Assembly: GCA_013140485.1 (NCBI GenBank)
Contig: JABFSS010000126.1
Location: forward strand, 1-15,593
DNA: 15,593 nucleotides
Direction: 5' to 3'
From: Candidatus Peribacteraceae bacterium
GTDB taxonomy: Bacteria; Patescibacteriota; Gracilibacteria; Peribacterales; Peribacteraceae
Position 1 is the first letter of the stretch. Each line of letters starts with the position of its first letter. The notes below the pieces were generated by a model. It did not search any database. It was not told where the DNA came from and was given only the letters and a program-made list of their open reading frames with translations. A program made the translations under genes and the position numbers. Below are positions 14,901 through 15,593 of this stretch, in pieces.

Positions 14901-15593
14901 CTCACCGTCCAAGGAGCAGCAACTTTCAAAAGCTCTTCCTTCCGTCTCCTCGATTCCAGCTTCGCCAACTGTACCGCTCTCGAAACTGCTGACGGTGTCC
15001 TCACCTGCGGCTCTGACGGGGGTACCGCAGTCACCGCCGGTCAGGGCCTTACATTAAGTGCCGGCAATGCTTTCTCCACCAACGCCATCCTCACGGGGTC
15101 CCTGATCAGATTCACCAATCTTTCCGGCTCCACGATCTTCGCCAAAAACACGCTGGCATCCTCAGGATCTCTGAAGGTTCTCGGAACCGCATCGGGAGGA
15201 CAGCTGCATGCGAGTAATCAGCTCAGAAGTTCCGGAACTCTTTCCGTGCAAGGCACTGCCATTCTCAAAGGCACTGTCAAACTCGCGGGACTCAACTGCA
15301 CCGGCAACACCAACGGGGGAGCGATCACCGCAGCCGCCGACGGCACGCTCTCTTGCACCGATGACGATTCCGGCGCCGGCGGAGCGGCCTCCCTCGTCAA
15401 CTACTACGTCAATGCCGGAGGCGACTCCATGACCGGCGGACTCCTCATCCAATCCGCCGCTTCAGGAGTGACTCCCGCCACTATCGATGCCGGCTTACTC
15501 CTTGAAGTGATTGGAACGATGTCCGGCCGCGTACTGCATGCACAGGATCTTATCCATTCATCCGGAGCCATCGCAATTTCTGCGAGAAGTTTC
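8919..15593 (+). CDS. Giant membrane-anchored repeat fibre protein (start visible, C-terminus outside window)
   Basis: One stop-free frame of at least 2225 codons reaching the right edge. Order of parts from GTG 8919: a cytoplasmic helical domain (about 10-82) with GYEELGRDDRGFVRQYI and VTGYSRAAVERHI, resembling N-terminal domains of integrase-core transposases; a Ser/Pro spacer; one membrane helix (about 118-133, TALVISAVLILFGHL); an Arg-rich stalk; a fibre-like motif GQIVVYKDGKAVWGD (248-262); a poly-Gly (about 308-324) and Thr-rich linker; then repeats from about residue 345. No cleavable signal is seen, so the predicted topology is N-in with the fibre outside. Phage-tail-like motifs (GDSMTGGLLI; VGIGTATPKTTLEVQG) and the Ser/Gly/Thr beta-rich repeats suggest an adhesin or surface filament; this is inference. 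An alternative start, ATG 8997, has a strong GGAGG 7 nt upstream, but would remove part of the conserved N-terminal domain. Confidence 0.9.
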   Translation, partial: MEPTPPDHRRIDAIRDYLDNAPGGGEMKRAERSARQQWVREALNHVGYEELGRDDRGFVRQYIQRVTGYSRAAVERHIAAYRESQEQSVAASPVVHHSPSDSPASGTPFFSRAFLNWRTALVISAVLILFGHLRGSDRFTGAVPLSPPRTAVTHERSTQEDLVVPSSDDPAWIAAGPQTDIAVRMTQRRNARRNFAVSVIPETSAPETFAGRIEERRNIRAVSAPTKDEYARSLVASLQNISGSPAEGQIVVYKDGKAVWGDLPVEILRGTSAGTLTGIGRRPSKDSGTTESSDHEAAPEQRFSNGTGGGRGGGGGGGSGGGGGTTITNITTTTTTTGLDETAADDLYVNESGDSMDGALTILASGVGLNVFDTASGSHLHAERLLTSSGTLIIEGVSTLNGALTVHAAISGSTLTVTNLKNCDTLDTNAAGVLSCGTDEGGGVGITTTTGDPRYVNVSGDSMTGGLLIASLANGTPPAIDAGLLLEVVGTASGKILHAQDQLRSSGALVVQTTGLFKGNLTTRGIASGSELYASARLRSSGSLSIQGITNLKGAAIFGSTLSLNGVTYTFPGGDGSASGKVLKTNGAGQLAWSSDIDTDTDTNTVTAVGRGLGLTSGVLTLNSTITGSLIRFTNLSGSTVFAKNTLASSGSLKVLGTASGGQLHASNQLRSSGTLSIQGITNLKGAAIFGSTLSLNGVTYTFPGGDGSASGKVLKTNGAGQLAWSSDIDTDTDTNTTYTAGEGLSLTGTTFSRIATMTGTSLEIFGTSSGRQVYAADLLRSSGALVVDTTGLFKGNLTTRSTASGAQVHASNQLRSSGTLSVQGAATFKNSSFRLLDSGFANCTALETVDGVLTCGSDGGGTSFVAGQGITLNGANAFSTNSILTGSLIRFTNLSGSTVFAKNTLASSGSLKVLGTASGGQLHASNQLRSSGTLSIQGAATFKSSSFRLLDSSFANCTALETADGVLTCGSDGGGSSFLAGQGITLNGANAFSTNAILTGSLIRFTNLSGSTVFAKNTLASSGSLKVLGTASGGQLHASNQLRSSGTLSIQGITNLKGATIFGSTLSLNGVTYTFPGGDGSASGKVLKTNGAGQLAWSSDIDTDANTTYTAGEGLSLVGTTFSRISTMTGTSLEIFGTSSGRQVYAADVLRSSGSLTVQGATTFKSSSFRLLDSSFANCTALETADGVLTCGSDAGTAFLAGQGITLNGANAFSTNAILTGSLVRFTNLSGSTIFAKNTLASSGSLKVLGTASGGQLHASNQLRSSGTLSIQGAATFKSSSFRLLDSSFANCTALETADGVLTCGSDGGGTSFVAGQGITLNGANAFSTNSILTGSLIRFTNLSGSTVFAKNTLASSGSLKVLGTASGGQLHASNQLRSSGTLSIQGITNLKGAAIFGSTLSLNGVTYTFPGGDGSASGKVLKTNGAGQLAWSSDIDTDTDTNTVTAVGRGLGLTSGVLTLNSTITGSLVRFTNLSGSTVFAKNTLASSGSLKVLGTASGGQLHASNQLRSSGTLSIQGITNLKGAAIFGSTLSLNGVTYTFPGGDGSASGKVLKTNGAGQLAWSSDIDTDTDTNTTYTAGEGLSLTGTAFSRIATMTGTSLEIFGTASGRQVYAADLLKSSGSLIVETTGLFKGNLTTRSTSSGAQIHASNQLRSSGTLSVQGLTILKSDLTIQGGDITGANGATLDLGEATSGDITVAGDFIIADDSFFGLGSSSGRFEFDDQTTDEFNILNASVGIGTATPKTTLEVQGTMSGSEVIATRQLRSSGSLSIAGAATFKNSSFRLLDSGFADCTALETVSGVLTCGSDGGTSFSAGQGITITAGSAIQTNAILTGSLIRFTTLSGSNVYAKNVLSSSGSLKVLGTASGAQVHASNQLRSSGTLSVQGLTNLKGAATFGSTLSLNGVTYTFPGGDGSASGKVLKTNGAGQLAWSSDIDTDTDTNTTYTAGEGLSLTGTAFSRIATMTGTSLEIFGTASGRQVYAADVLRSSGSLTVQGAATFKSSSFRLLDSSFANCTALETADGVLTCGSDGGTAVTAGQGLTLSAGNAFSTNAILTGSLIRFTNLSGSTIFAKNTLASSGSLKVLGTASGGQLHASNQLRSSGTLSVQGTAILKGTVKLAGLNCTGNTNGGAITAAADGTLSCTDDDSGAGGAASLVNYYVNAGGDSMTGGLLIQSAASGVTPATIDAGLLLEVIGTMSGRVLHAQDLIHSSGAIAISARSF
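11652..11815 (+). repeat. 164-bp perfect direct repeat (partner 12657-12820)
   Basis: Bases 11652-11815 equal 12657-12820 without a mismatch (offset 1005), bounded by single substitutions on each side (C/T at both ends). It spans the end of one unit and the start of a type II unit. Confidence 0.8.
13512..13765 (+). repeat. 254-bp perfect direct repeat (partner 14619-14872)
   Basis: Bases 13512-13765 equal 14619-14872 with no mismatch, including every synonymous site (offset 1107). It covers most of a type I unit. Other type I copies encode nearly the same residues with many different codons, so this pair was homogenised or duplicated recently, or reflects an assembly artefact. Confidence 0.8.
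13911..14243 (+). other. Non-repeated tail-fibre-like unit inside the fibre
   Basis: Unit 10 (111 residues) matches neither type I nor II. It contains an Asp/Gly-rich segment (LTIQGGDITGANGATLDLGE) and VGIGTATPKTTLEVQG (about 14125-14175), the 'GIGTtsPxxxLxVxG' motif common in phage tail fibres and large surface proteins. It ends with the shared LRSSG segment, so it is an insertion in register with the array. Confidence 0.7.

Larger units (their letters stand above)
10560..15251 (+). repeat. Array of 13 long coding repeat units, two main types
   Basis: Unit starts, each at the Gly after a 'LRSSGxLxxx' motif: 10560, 10956, 11391, 11733, 12075, 12399, 12738, 13080, 13476, 13911, 14244, 14583, 14913; unit 14 starts at 15252. 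Type I (starts 10560, 10956, 12075, 13080, 13476, 14583) opens with GITNLKG-like sequence and contains SASGKVLKTNGAGQLAW; lengths are 396, 435, 324 or 330 bp. Type II (11391, 11733, 12399, 12738, 14244, 14913; 339-342 bp) opens GAATFKxSSFRLLD and has a Cys pair spaced by 13 residues. All end in a shared ASGxxxHAxxxLRSSG segment, seen about 19 times from 10050 onward. The unit pairs 10560-11390 and 13080-13910 match at an offset of exactly 2520 bp. Confidence 0.88.

Noticed and set aside
11202..14912. Long minus-strand open frames (up to 456 codons) opposite the fibre repeats
   Set aside because: They repeat with exactly the period of the plus-strand units and arise from its biased codons; the plus frame is continuous for 2225 codons with an anchor domain and promoter.
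10560..15251. CRISPR-like or mobile-element interpretation of the regular repeats
   Set aside because: Units are 324-435 bp, contiguous without spacers, in one reading frame and conserved as protein; no transposase or terminal inverted repeats were seen.

Overview
The window looks like a chromosome segment from a small-genome, uncultivated bacterium of the Patescibacteria/CPR type. The clues are a 107-residue TrbC/VirB2-like two-helix protein, a VanW-domain protein, very compact gene spacing, apparently leaderless genes and an enormous repeat-built surface protein. A Peribacteria-like lineage is my guess, with low confidence. TGA is used as a normal stop, so a UGA-recoded lineage is unlikely. 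I found no rRNA, tRNA, CRISPR array, insertion sequence or phage gene cluster.

Layout. 1-1209 (minus, cut by the left edge): class A penicillin-binding protein with the transglycosylase domain. 1322-4580 (plus): pilin-like membrane protein, TPR protein, FtsX-like protein, RecO (overlapping the FtsX end) and an unrecognised protein. 4586-7336 (minus): VanW-domain exported protein, RNase HI with an extra N-terminal domain, and a DUF1858 + A-type iron-sulfur carrier fusion. 7441-8712 (plus): S41 C-terminal processing protease. 8919 to the right edge (plus, unfinished): one open frame of at least 2225 codons, a membrane-anchored repeat fibre. The long minus-strand open frames in that last region are shadows of its repeats.

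How they fit together. Several genes serve the envelope: glycan polymerisation (PBP1A), a VanW protein, FtsX, an exported protease and the surface fibre. RecO and RNase H serve DNA maintenance. Apart from ftsX-recO, which overlap, most genes seem to be transcribed singly. Nearly every start codon has a TATAAT-like box ending 6-10 nt upstream and no Shine-Dalgarno sequence.

Most unusual points. (1) The fibre joins an N-terminal helical domain resembling transposase/integrase N-termini to one membrane helix, a Gly/Thr linker and an array of two alternating unit types, including a 254-bp perfect DNA repeat. (2) Spacers carry 7- or 9-nt tandem arrays, three of them arranged as inverted pairs around promoters. 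(3) A 15-bp sequence with a 12-bp perfect palindrome occurs on both sides of the DUF1858-carrier/protease gene pair. (4) Two domain fusions stand out (DUF1858 + A-type carrier; ribbon-helix-helix-like + RNase HI).
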